Part shown: positions 42,314 through 52,656 of the stretch, piece after piece | How positions within the stretch are numbered: position 1 is the first letter of the stretch | How the letters are laid out: every line of letters starts with the position of its first letter | Origin: Sophora flavescens | Taxonomy: Eukaryota > Streptophyta > Magnoliopsida > Fabales > Fabaceae | DNA length: 64,000 nt | Direction: 5' to 3' | Assembly (NCBI GenBank): GCA_030762895.1 | Contig: CM061062.1 | Coordinates: forward strand, 234,843,379 to 234,907,378 | Notes under the pieces: generated by a model | The model's input: only the letters and a program-made list of their open reading frames with translations | Told to the model about the DNA's origin: nothing | Database searches by the model: none | Program-made: the position numbers and the translations under genes

Positions 42314-43268
42314 AAGAATAGAAATGGGGGCTAGGGTTTTCCATTTTTTCAAGCTCTTGGATACTTAATCCTAGGGTATTAGATAGAAAATAAAAATTGC
42401 ATAACTTAAAAATTCCATTCCCGTGATTTTCTATGATTTTAATCCTGAAAAACAATGAATATGGAACTTGAACAAAACTCATGTAAATGAAAGAAAATCA
42501 TGGAATAAGATGATAGTATGATCTTGGATCATTGGAATACAACTCACTTTGAGGAAGAAATGGAGGAGAAATGATGATCCAAGCTTAGAACACTTAGGAA
42601 GGTTTTTGGGGTTTTCAAAAACAAAGCTTATGTTTTTGTGAACAAATGAAGCAAATGATGTGATCAAGGGACTAAAAGGGGGCTGCACAAAATTTAGAGG
42701 AATTTGGGGTCCAAAAATATCTTGGGACACAAAGGGAATTAGTTAGGAACTTAAGGGCATTATGGATATTTAATGAGTAGGTATTTTGCAAAATATCTAT
42801 TTGTCATGATTACAAGGGTGAGTCATGGTTGATGACTCACCATGTGACTCATCACTTATCCTCTCGGTCTATCTCTACAGTTCTGTATCTGGCTCCGTCG
42901 TTTACCCGATTTAGGTTTTTCGCTTGATTTCTTCGAAAATTTGCCCGAATAAAATAAAATATTTTATTTTTGAGCAAACATTTTCAAAATAGACTATATC
43001 ACTTAAAAAGTGATAAAATTTAAAAAACTTTTCAGTTTCGAGTCAAATTAGGGTTTTTCTGACCGGTACAAAATTGTACTGGCAGTGAAAAAGTAGAGAG
43101 GTTTCCGTGTGAGTTTTAAACCCAAAATTTAGATATAACTTCCTAAAATATAGTAGGTTCTAGCTATGATTTTTTTCTCTCCAAAATCATTTTCTGGGTC
43201 TCAGGTAAAAATATAAATAGATATATCGTTACCGGTAATACAACGTATATAAAAAGCTGGGTGTTACA
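42314..43268 (-). mobile_element. Element F LTR, proximal part
   Basis: Continuation of 16909-18049 beyond element D. The minus strand starts TGTAACACCCAGC at 43268. The organisation resembles the start of LTR H at 48009 (TGTAATGCCCC...), with an ACCCTAATTTGACTCG stretch at a similar distance. An inverted GTGAGTCATGGTTGATGACTCAC repeat lies at about 42821-42845. No coding sequence seen. Confidence 0.6.
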
Positions 43269-44659
43269 ACCAGGAGGATAATCGATTATGTTTCGAAAAC
43301 GGGCGTTAATAAGATAAGTTTTTGAAATTCAAATTTTCAAATAAATTTTTCATTATGATATGATATCTTATTTATTTCTCTAATCATTTTCAAGATATCA
43401 AATTCAAAGGAATACAAATTTGAATTGTCATTAAATTCTTTTATACAAAAATTATTTTTCACTTTTTCAAAATCTGATTTAAAAATAAACTAGGGATTTA
43501 ATTCTTGATCACATTTTCATGGAAAATTAATTTCTTGTCATGAATTAGCATACCACATCTTTATATTAAGTGATTAAAATAATTTATTGAGGATCAATTT
43601 TTTGAAATTTAAATGATAAAAAATTATTATATCACTTTAATATCTTTTTAATATCATAATAAAGAGAATTCGAATTTTGAGATTTTAATTTCAAAATTCA
43701 AACTTTTTTTTCTTCAAAAAAAAAATTCAAAATTTTTTTAATGATTTTTGAAATTTTGAATTATGAAAATATATTTTGAAACTCAAAAATCATTATCTCA
43801 TGATTTTATTATAAAATTAAAATATTTTTGAAAATTATTTTAAGAATCAATTAGTAATTAATTCATAATTGCACTCTGTTGGAAAATTGATTTCTTATCG
43901 TGAATTAATATACTACATATTTTCAAAATAAAAAATCATTAAGATTGTGGTAATAAATCATTGATGTTGTTTGATTTAAAAATCTTTTGAGGATTGATTT
44001 TGAAATTTAGATGATCAACATAAATGCTGGGGATACTTCTTTTTAATGATTCAAGATTTCAAATTTCAAATTAAAATTTCAAAGTTTTTGGCCTTTTTCA
44101 AAAAAATTATGATGATTTAATTTGAAATTTAAAATTGTCTATTTTATAGAAATCTTTAATTACACCACAAATGCACTAATAAGATTTATTAAGATTGTGG
44201 CTAATAAAGAAAGATCTTAAATGAGTTTGGCATATTTTTTATTTGAATATTTCATTTACCAAATGAAGGTTTCAAATCCAATACTTTATGATTAATTTCA
44301 AAAATCTCATTAAATTTGAAATATTTTATGATTAATTGAAATTCAAATTTTCTGAGTTTATGAAAAGTCTTCAAGTGAACCACAATTAATTAACTGAAAA
44401 AATTTTGAGATTGTGATTAATAAATTTTGGCACTTTTATTTATAAGTATCCTTTGCCAAATCCATGCAAGATTCAAAAATTCAAATCTATGCTCAATCTC
44501 ACTTAAAATCTAAATCTTGAAAACTAACTCAAAGATTCTAAAGAAAAATCAATATCGATTTTACTAATTTTACCATAGTTGAGAAAGTGCTTAAATACAC
44601 ATGAAAACTCAAGTCAAAGCACAATTGTCGGTTAGAAAATTTCTCATCCAACCCTCAAC
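43269..44659 (+). other. AT-rich internal DNA of Sirevirus-like element I
   Basis: Very AT-rich sequence with many AAATTTCAAA runs. The palindrome ATAATCGATTAT at 43278-43289 recurs around 45590-45655 and in the LTR. No ORF is credible. I assign it to element I by the shared motif and by position upstream of the envelope-like frame. Confidence 0.45.
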
Positions 44660-45378
44660 ATGGTTTCCTCCTCCCACTCTTCGAGTAAGAATTATGAAAA
44701 TACCTCATCAAAGTTCAAAATTCCTCCAAATATGAAGATGCTCCTAACCTCCAAAACTCAACGGTGGTGAATCACTGCTCTTTGTGTGGATAGACCTATC
44801 GCTCCGCTCAATCAAGTTGACAAAAGGGCCTTCAAAGGTTCAACCTTCAAGCTCCTTGAAACTCTATCCAATTTAAAGCTCATATCCTTCTGCTCCCACA
44901 AGTGTAAGATCTATCCATCGTTTGTAAGAGAATTTTATGCAAACGAGTCAAAATCAATGTCTCACTTGCAACATGGGTTCATCTTACCATCTTCCGGACC
45001 AAGGGATAGATATCTCTCTTGATGAAACTTATGAATCCACATGCAACATTTTCAAAAATAATTTCTTGTAAAAGTCTCAAATCTAAAGAAAAATTGCTTC
45101 ACTATGTACTTGCTCGATGTCTCTTACCTAGAGGCAACAATATAACAAGAATTTCCGAGAATGACATAGTTCTAATGTGGGCAATGAATAACAAGAAGAA
45201 AATAAATTGGGCTGATGCTGTTCTTAAGCACATGATAAATTGTGCATATTCAAATACCGCATCTCATCTTCGCTATCCTATGCAAATTACAAAGATCCTT
45301 CGACATTATGGCATTCCTTTAGAGGGAGAAGAAGTAATAGAGTCACAACTCAATGATAGCATTATGAAGATTATCTAA
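44660..45378 (+). pseudogene. Envelope-like / plant transposon protein frame of element I (decayed)
   Basis: From the ATG at 44660 (MVSSSHSSSK) a stop interrupts near 44770 and a frame change occurs near 45019. The visible segments (YPSFVREFYAN; LHYVLARCLLPRG; ADAVLKHMINCAYS) resemble the plant transposon-protein family annotated near or as envelope-like ORFs in Sireviruses and other plant retroelements (PF20167-like, recalled from pattern). It lies before the repeated polypurine tracts of the 3' LTR, where Sireviruses such as SIRE1 carry their third ORF. The function of this family is not established. Confidence 0.6.
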
Positions 45379-45679
45379 CATCATTAGGGTTTGTAAAGAA
45401 TGATGATATCTGGCTACCAAAAGAGGAACAAAACATAGAGTAGAAGCTATAAGGCTTTATATTTTTGTTTTCTACATTTGAATTTTTGTTTTTGTTTTTT
45501 GTTCATCTTTTTTAATAGAGACAAACATTTTTCAACAAGAGATTTGTTTTATAACAAGAAGAAGAAAAGTCAGAAAGGTCGTAATCGATTAAAATAATCG
45601 ATTATGAGAAACGAAAAGGCAAAAATCGATTAAGAAAGAATAATAGTCGATTATGGTGTGTATAAAATAAAAGATCCAT

Positions 45680-46086
45680 TGTAACACCCGGGTGCCAACG
45701 AGGGCGGGGAGTGGTCGCCGGTGCAAGAAGGCACGGACAAGGAGCGGCTCCTGGCAGGCTTCTAGGCGAAGGGACACATGAATGAACCGATTACACACCC
45801 GAATGAGAAGGATACCGAGACTGTATAGGTATGGGACTATACAGTTGAAGATGTCTTATATGAATTGATTGGTACAACCTATACTAACAAGATGCATCTT
45901 CTTTTCGGTAGCCTATCACTTAAGAACTCCACAGTTAAGCGAGCTTGACTTGGAGCGATTCTGGGATGGGTGACCTCCTGGGAAGTTTTCCCGGGAAGCG
46001 TGTGAGTGAGGACAAAGCACGTCGAAAAGACCCGTGTTGGTTTGTGGGGACAGTCGTCAATCCATAAAGCAGCCAGGGATGTTACA
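45680..46086 (+). mobile_element. Solo LTR carrying a 5S rRNA-derived segment (Cassandra-like)
   Basis: 407 bases from TGTAACACCC to GGATGTTACA with an exact target duplication TCCAT at 45675-45679 and 46087-46091. It contains a segment closely matching plant 5S rRNA (see 45905-45986). LTRs with an embedded 5S promoter define the Cassandra group of miniature retrotransposons (TRIMs). This copy is somewhat longer than I recall for typical Cassandra LTRs, and only one LTR is present. Confidence 0.75.
45905..45986 (+). promoter_or_regulatory. 5S rRNA-derived Pol III internal control region
   Basis: Contains AGAACTCCACAGTTAAGCG and CTGGGATGGGTGACCTCC, which correspond to the A box and C box of the plant 5S gene. 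The first third of 5S is not preserved, so this is not a 5S gene but a promoter-like remnant in an LTR. Confidence 0.8.
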
Positions 46087-46091
46087 TCCAT

Positions 46092-46471
46092 AATCAATAT
46101 TGATTATTTTTATGATCTTAACATCCAAATTGATTTGCCTTGAATGTATAGAGCAATTAAATGGTATCCCTTGTGCATTAGTTTTAAATATTTCCTAACA
46201 TAGAAAGGTTCTCATAGTCAATAAAGTCAAATCTTTAGGGGGAGAAACCTTTATAATAAATGTACAATTTTAGGGGAAGAATTAAATACTTTTTGTTGTT
46301 GTCAAATAGGGGGAGAAATAGCAAATATCCTTAGAAAACAGTAAATGGTATTAGCAGAAAAGAAAAATAGCAAATTACTATCTATGTCCTACATAGGGGG
46401 AGAAAGACTAAAAGGAGAGAATATCTTTATACATTTACTATAAGTATTTGTCACCATCAAAAAGGGGAGAA
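46092..46471 (+). other. Multiple polypurine tracts before the 3' LTR of element I
   Basis: Five purine runs: AGGGGGAGAAA at 46237-46247, TAGGGGAAGA at 46271-46280, AGGGGGAGAAA at 46308-46318, TAGGGGGAGAAAG at 46394-46406 and the LTR-adjacent AAAAAGGGGAGAA at 46459-46471. Repeated polypurine tracts upstream of the 3' LTR are a known mark of Sireviruses. Confidence 0.7.
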
Positions 46472-48008
46472 TGTGAACAATAATGTCATATAGGTTTTGA
46501 TGTTAACAAATATAGTATTAAGGGGATAACCCTAGCCAATCAATATGATATAGGTTTTGATGTTGACAAATAGAGTATTATGGTATTAATTCAATAAAAA
46601 GAATATTGGGATTAATATATATTATTTGATAAATGCCATGTGACACTTATATTTGATATATGGGTGATTTTGAGACATTCGATATATATTGAATATTTGA
46701 TATACACATGTGATAATGTGCTTTATGTTAGAGGATACTAATTAAATACACATGTGTTAATTATATTTGATATATAACATAAGTTTAATGCACATGTAAT
46801 AATTAATTATATCTAATATATGTTTGTGTTTGGAATTATAATAAATTGGCATAGAATTATACTTGATATTATTATTATATGCCTAAAGACATAAAGAATA
46901 TTTAATATGATCTTATCTTAAAATATGTCTTATGAAATATTTTACATGGCTTTGTGTATGGGATAAAATGTGAAATATTATTATTATTTCTATACCTTGA
47001 AGTAATGCAATATAAATGAGAAATTTGTTAATTAGAAAATTTCAAATTTGTTAATTAGAAAAGTTCAGGTTGGAACAAGCAAAGCTATGATCCCAGAAGA
47101 ACTACATTGCAAAAAGTGGAAAACAGTACCCAGGAAATCCAAAGTCTTTCAAAATGGGGACAAGGGAATTTTATTAATTGTATTGTGTGTTATAGATTCT
47201 CTTATAATTGGTAAGTAAGGCTCTCTAATTAAAATTGGTCACACACGCACATAAATGAGCTTTCAAAATAAAACTTATATGACTTTTAAATAAACTTAAA
47301 TGAGGCATTGATTTCAGCCATTAAGTTTTTCAAATTCAAATTTAAATAGTATTAATAACTCTTAATAACTCTTTAATAACTCTTAGAGATGTTAAAGATT
47401 TTGAATCAGTCATTTTGAATGATAATAATCAATTAGCATAATCGATTATATTATGTTGAACACGTTTTTAAATCAGAGCATTAATGATTATTAACTTCTT
47501 TCTAGCCATTAAGTTTGAATTTGAATATAGATATCGATTATACTCTTTGGAAAATCGATTATTCATCTACAGGAAAGCTTGGAATTCAATACAGGGAGAC
47601 GATAATCGATTGTGTAAACGATTATGCTTTTTAAGTTCTCGCAGGATTTTAAATAGAGAACTTATAATCGACGACGATGCGACTGCCTTAAAACGTCTTT
47701 TACAATAAATTAAAATAATTGATTATATGTTTAAAATAATCGATTATCATGTGAAGAAAATGAGTTTTAAAATGGACTTGACCTAATTTCCTTGGGCTAT
47801 TCACTTATTCTATATAAAGGACACTTAGACTGATAATAGAGCACGAATTCCCCATTTCATAATTGTGCTAATACTCTATTAAACAAAACTGCCTACTACT
47901 CTCACTACTCTTACACTTTGATCATATTATATTGAGAGAGCTTTACACCTATAGGTGTTCTTGTATTTGCACTTCAATTTGTTTGTCTGCACTATTTAGA
48001 GTGCTTTA
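46472..48008 (+). mobile_element. Element I (Sirevirus-like), 3' LTR, segment 1
   Basis: Starts TGTGAACAATAATG with the sequence GGTTTTGATGTTAACAAA typical of Sirevirus LTR starts, which is duplicated near 46555. Contains the ATCGATTA array and TATA box. Interrupted by solo LTR H at 48009, the LTR resumes at 52075 and ends near 52656 with AATTCACCCCTCTCTTGGGT. The 5' LTR and pol are not in the window. Confidence 0.72.
47438..47820 (+). promoter_or_regulatory. U3 ATCGATTA palindromes and TATA box, LTR of I
   Basis: CTATATAAAGG (47810-47820) is preceded by at least five copies of the AT-rich dyad ATAATCGATTAT or halves of it, at about 47438, 47532, 47553, 47601 and 47736. Same position relative to TATA as the GC-rich arrays of the gypsy LTRs. 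Confidence 0.65.
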
Positions 48009-48954
48009 TGTAATGCCCCGATTTGTATCTTTCTGTAGCAATAAATACATGTGTATGTGTATTAATTTTTGATAAAATCCAGAGAGTGATTTTAAATAAA
48101 CTAAAATCATTTTCTTATGTTCTTTTACCGTAGGAAGTCACTGTTAAATTTTCGGTTGAAAATTCAGACGAAAAGACGATCTGCATTTTCACCGCTATAC
48201 AAGTTTACTAAGCAGAAAACCTAATTTTGAACCGTGAATGAAACGGTTAGTGTTTTTTTTGATGTTTTGTATGATATTGGAAATTTTCGAAAATTTGAGT
48301 TCGGAAATAAAATATATTTATTCCAGGTGAAATACGATCGGAAACTTGAACCGGATACGCAATGGAGCAGAGTAGGGAGCACAAAAGTGATGAGGTGACA
48401 TGTAAGAGTGAGGTGGCTTACTAGGGGGATGGCTTAAGTCACATCCTAAAAAAGTGGTCATGATGACACTTTTTGAATTATAACATATTATATGCTAAAA
48501 ACTCATTTTTCTCACTCTTCTTCAACCAAACAAGGAATAAGCCAAAACTTGGCCTTCAAGACTTGCTTCTCCCTCTCTCTTTCACGCAACTCTCACCTCT
48601 CCTTCTATAAATACCCACTTCATTTCATCTCTTCCATTTTTCTTCTTCTTCATCTCCATTCTTAGTTCAAAACTTCCAACACTTAAAGTTTTCATTTTTA
48701 CTTAGTTTCAAGTTTCAAGTTCTTCATACTTCTTCTTTCTAGTTTCAAGGGTAACCCCCCATACTCTTTTCTTGCAAGTTTTTCACTTATTTCATGAGTT
48801 TACTCTATGTTTTCTTAAAAAGTTCGTAAAAGCTCTTTTAACTTCTAAAATCTCTAGGAAATGGTAGAAAAATCCTTTTGAGTTGAAACCAATTTCTATG
48901 AACTTCTATTAATCTATACTTTCATATTCTATGAGCTTGTATCAAACAAAAATA

Positions 48955-49430
48955 TCTAACCTATTTTTTCAAGGATGGCCGAAACTATGTATTCGTGGCC
49001 TAGGAAGTTTTGTTTCAACTTTTTGAAAGATGATCATGTATTTGAGCTTCTAGATACCTCTTGATCTTAAATCTAAAGTCTTGAAAAGTTTAAAGATTTC
49101 TAGCCTATTTATCTTATGATGGCTAAACCTATGATGGTTGTGGGCCTAGGATGTTTTGTTTTCATTTTCCAATATGATTATGGACTTGAGCTTCTTAATA
49201 CATTTGGATGCTAAGTCTAAGAGATTGGAAAGTTTAAACATTTGTAGCCTATTTATCCTGTGATGGCCGAACCTATGATGGTTGTGAACCTAGGATGTTT
49301 TGTTTTCATTTTCCAATATGATCATGGACTTAAGCTCCTTAATACATTTGGATGGTAAGTCTACGAGATTGGAAAGTTTAAAGATTTCTAGCCTATTTAT
49401 CTATGATGGCCGAACCTATACCTTCTTGGT
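48955..49430 (+). repeat. Tandem repeat of about 140 bases in LTR H
   Basis: Three full units and a partial fourth, each with TTTCTAGCCTATTTATC, GATGGCCGAACCTATG, CCTAGGATGTTTTGTTT and ATCATGGACTTGAGCTTC. The second and third units are most alike. Confidence 0.75.
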
Positions 49431-50364
49431 TTAGTGTTCTTGGCTAACTTTTAGCTTGTGGTTTTGTGTTCATAAACCTAGATTTTCATCGCGGAGTAGA
49501 TGAGGACATTCGTAGTACACTTTCCTCAAGCATCACATACCTTTACCTTCACAAAAGGTAAGAGGGGACAGCTTGAGGGATATTCAATAGCTACGTGTAT
49601 GTGTGTATGTGGTTTACACGATTTATTTGAATATTGTTATTATATTGAATCAAAGTTTGAATGATTTGCATACTTGAACTATTGTGATAACTGTTTGAAG
49701 TTGATCCTTACTTGATTAAAAGTGTTGTGAATCATATATGTTATGAACTGTCATTAACTGTTATATTGTTGACTGAGATTTTGATGATATTGATTGATGT
49801 CTGAAAAGTCTGACGTTATTCTGTGCTCAACTAATCATATGTTAAAAGCCTAAATAAGCTTCAAAGAGAACTTTGAAAGTAATGGTGTTCATTTTAAAAT
49901 GTTCTTTAGCAAAGTATGTGTTTGGGAAAGTAAGTGATCTTACCTGTATTTATTCCGGAAGGATAAAACTTTGGAACTTGTGTTAAATAATTTCAAGTTA
50001 AAGGAAATTATTTTCTTACAAACTAAGTTTTTGTACAAGAGAAAATCATTTAGAAAATATGTGTTTTTATGAAAGGAAAAGCCTTTGGAAAATATTTGAC
50101 CTTAAATAGAGATGATTTTTTTTAGAAAAGGATTTCAAGAGAAAATTGATTTATTATTATAGTTTACAAATGTTTTTCCAATGAAAAGATTTCCTGTAAA
50201 GAAATACTTTCGAAAATATTCCGGTAACTTGGATGGGTTACCGAGATTTTATTTTGGTATTTGATTTTCACTGAACGAAAAGTAAGAACAGGTGAAATCG
50301 AATCTAGTTCGCGAGACGTCGCTTCTAGTATTCTATAATGTGCACGTTGATCTTTGATCCATGT

Positions 50365-50485
50365 TAAGTATTGTGGACCGAGAGTCTTAATCATGATGTT
50401 GTGGGATAAGAGTCCTAATCTCGTTATTATGGATCAAGTGTCCTAATTACGTTGTTGTGGACTAAGAGTCCTAATCATGTTGAGA
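50365..50485 (+). repeat. Short tandem repeat of about 35 bases in LTR H
   Basis: Four units built on TTGTGGACTAAGAGTCCTAAT. Confidence 0.7.
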
Positions 50486-50714
50486 TAAAACATGGGTAAG
50501 ATTGTAAGTATTTTTCTATGACCACAAACCTTGACTGAGACATCGGTCTTAGATGTTGTGATTGAGCACTCGGACTGCGTGTCCTGTGTTGATGTTGAGT
50601 AATTTCAAGTGATGAAAATTATGAATGATTGTTAGCTTTGAGCTTCGACAACGAATGAGTTTGAACACAAAGAAAAAATCTTGAACGAATGTTTTTCTTC
50701 ATGCATTTAGGCAG

Positions 50715-50875
50715 ACGTGCCTCACAGGTTAGTCACTTCGGTGATGTCCAAGCAGGGACTTTTAGTCACTTTGGTGATGCCCAAACAGGGGCTGTCATAT
50801 AAGTCACGACGGTGATGTCCAAACAGGGACTTTACTCACCACGGTGATGCCCAAGTGGGGGCTTTGAGTTTGATC
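50715..50875 (+). repeat. Short tandem repeat of about 35-45 bases in LTR H
   Basis: Four units built on GTCAC..CGGTGATGCCCAA and CAGGGACTTT, alternating GTCC and GCCC forms. Confidence 0.7.
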
Positions 50876-51102
50876 AACTCTTAGAAAGATGAAGGGATCT
50901 CATGAGATTAAGTTTATAGAGCCGGATGATATGATACTTGTTGTTTTATCTATTAATATTTGGTAAATGTTAGTATGTTGATGTGATGCATGTATCATGC
51001 ATATGGTTATTGTAATCTATCCATATATTGGTATCTCACTCTTGCATATCTTCTTGTTATTTCTCTTTGCTTTTCGGCATCGCTGTATATCTATGAGTTT
51101 AG

Positions 51103-51624
51103 ATGGATCTGAACATCCCATTGGTACCGTCGGAATCAAAGACTGAGATCTTCGATGATGCGGGGAATGCGGAGGCGTGGCAGATTCACCCCGGATCTAC
51201 ATCGGCTACCTATCATGGACCGATAACTACGCTGGAGAAGAATGCCGAGGGCGAACCATGTCGTAGAGTTCAGACAGTTGAGACGAGTAGGATTGCTCTC
51301 CCACCATCTTGGTACTACTTACACGTGCTACAGATGAATGGAAAGCTACATGAGCACCCGCCTCTAGGGGTGCCATTACCTAGAGTTGAGCCGGCTTCAC
51401 CGATTGAGGAAGACCCGGAGGAGGACCCCGAGGAGTACCTAGAGGATGAGCTTGTGTACCACGTCTTGGATCACGATGATGATCTTGATGAGGTGCCGGA
51501 GTACGTGCTTGATGACGATCCGGATTTTTATGATTCCGACTCTCCGGATGAGGGCGGAGACGTCGTGGACCCATCACCCGGGGTCTCTTTTTGTGGCAGT
51601 GTTCGTGGCGAGTCTTCCTTTTAG
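51103..51624 (+). CDS. LTR-resident ORF of H, 173 residues, unknown
   Basis: ATG at 51103, directly after an AG (CTATGAGTTTAG/ATGG) that could be a splice acceptor. A donor-like AAAAGGTAAGAG lies at 49553-49564, upstream of the tandem repeats. The N-terminal 95 residues (MDLNIPLVPSESKTEIFDD; ALPPSWYYLHVLQMNGK) look globular. The rest is strongly acidic (EEDPEEDPEEYLEDE, DHDDDLDEVPEYVLDDDPD). Codon composition is far less AT-rich than the flanking LTR, which suggests a real or recent coding sequence. I recognise no domain. It lies about 445 bases from the LTR end, so it would be carried in every LTR of the family. It could be an LTR-encoded accessory protein or a captured exon. Confidence 0.5.
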   Translation: MDLNIPLVPSESKTEIFDDAGNAEAWQIHPGSTSATYHGPITTLEKNAEGEPCRRVQTVETSRIALPPSWYYLHVLQMNGKLHEHPPLGVPLPRVEPASPIEEDPEEDPEEYLEDELVYHVLDHDDDLDEVPEYVLDDDPDFYDSDSPDEGGDVVDPSPGVSFCGSVRGESSF

Positions 51625-51852
51625 TCGTTAGTAGTGGCCAGCTTAAGGGTGTATATCTTGTAGATAGTCTGTCTTGGTCTGACTATATTTGGCTTCTTAG
51701 AGCCACCCTTTTGATGCGTGGTTCCGGACCCTCCCCCTATTTTGCTTTACTTAGTTTACAGCTGTTAAGAGTATGTTCTGTAACTCTATTATTAATGGCC
51801 ATCCTGATGAGGCCCTAGTTTCTGTACTAAACTCTGAATTCCACTGGGATAG

Positions 51853-51854
<2 letters not shown>

Positions 51855-51911
<57 letters not shown>
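51855..51911. repeat. TA dinucleotide microsatellite
   Basis: About 28 uninterrupted TA units in LTR H downstream of the ORF. Confidence 0.95.
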
Positions 51912-51915
<4 letters not shown>

Positions 51916-52074
51916 TTTACATTTCATGTTCTGAGTGTTCATCACTTACCCTTGTTTTTGAGAATACTCACTTATTAAGAAAATATCATTTACCGGAAGC
52001 AACCAGCAATTTAATTATTTTATTTTCCTCAACGGGTAACAAAGTGACGCCCCAGTTTAGAGTGTTACACTTTA

Positions 52075-52656
52075 TATCGGTAAGAGTCGAATTGACTCAA
52101 ACCATCTTTTGGTTACCATTTTTACAAGAGAGGGTATATCTCTTGTATGTGTTTCGTGGATGTGATTTCTAAGTGTTTACAAGGGAGGTGATTTTCCTTG
52201 TGGTTGACTAAGAGAGGGTATATCTCTTGGGTTATTGTTTGAGGCTCTTTCACTGGGGAAACTGATATCCCTGGTCTGTGAGGAGTGTTCTTCATTGTAA
52301 AGGTTCTAGTTGATCCTGTTTAAAAACTAGAGTTGAATGGAAACCCTTGGTGGTATTGCCTTGGGGACTACACATAGGCCACGTGGGTAGTTTGTGGCCC
52401 AACCAGGATATATTGCGGTGTTCATCTTCTTTCCCCATCCTCTTTATTTTCCACAATCTTTTATTTATCTTACGCTTTATTATTTGCTAAGTTTTCCTTA
52501 TTGCGCCTTAATTTCAAACGATTTATTTTTGCAAGCACTTTAATTTGAAAAGAATTGTTTATCCGCTAGAAATTCTGTTTTAACTTTCCAAAGGATTTTG
52601 ATTTATGGAAAAATATTCCATCTTTATTTAAAACCCAATTCACCCCTCTCTTGGGT
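52075..52656 (+). mobile_element. Element I (Sirevirus-like), 3' LTR, segment 2
   Basis: Continues 47980-48008 after removal of H and one CTTTA. Contains AGAGGGTATATCTCTTG twice and ends in AACCCAATTCACCCCTCTC, a familiar end of SIRE-type LTRs. The exact end is uncertain because gag sequence of element J follows at once and no target duplication is recognisable. Confidence 0.65.

Larger units (their letters stand above)
48009..52069 (+). mobile_element. Solo LTR H, 4.1 kb, with internal ORF
   Basis: Bounded by TGTAATGCCCCG and AGTGTTACA with an exact target duplication CTTTA (48004-48008 and 52070-52074) inside the LTR of element I. Contains a TATA box TATAAATA at 48606-48613, a block of about 140-base tandem repeats (48955-49430), two families of short tandem repeats (50365-50485 and 50715-50875), an ORF (51103-51624) and a TA microsatellite (51855-51911). 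With no PBS, gag or pol inside, a giant solo LTR is the simplest reading. A complete non-autonomous element with short termini is the alternative. Confidence 0.75.

Noticed and set aside
45905..45986. Genuine 5S rRNA gene
   Set aside because: The 5' third of 5S is missing and the segment is inside an LTR with target duplication; only the internal promoter part is kept.
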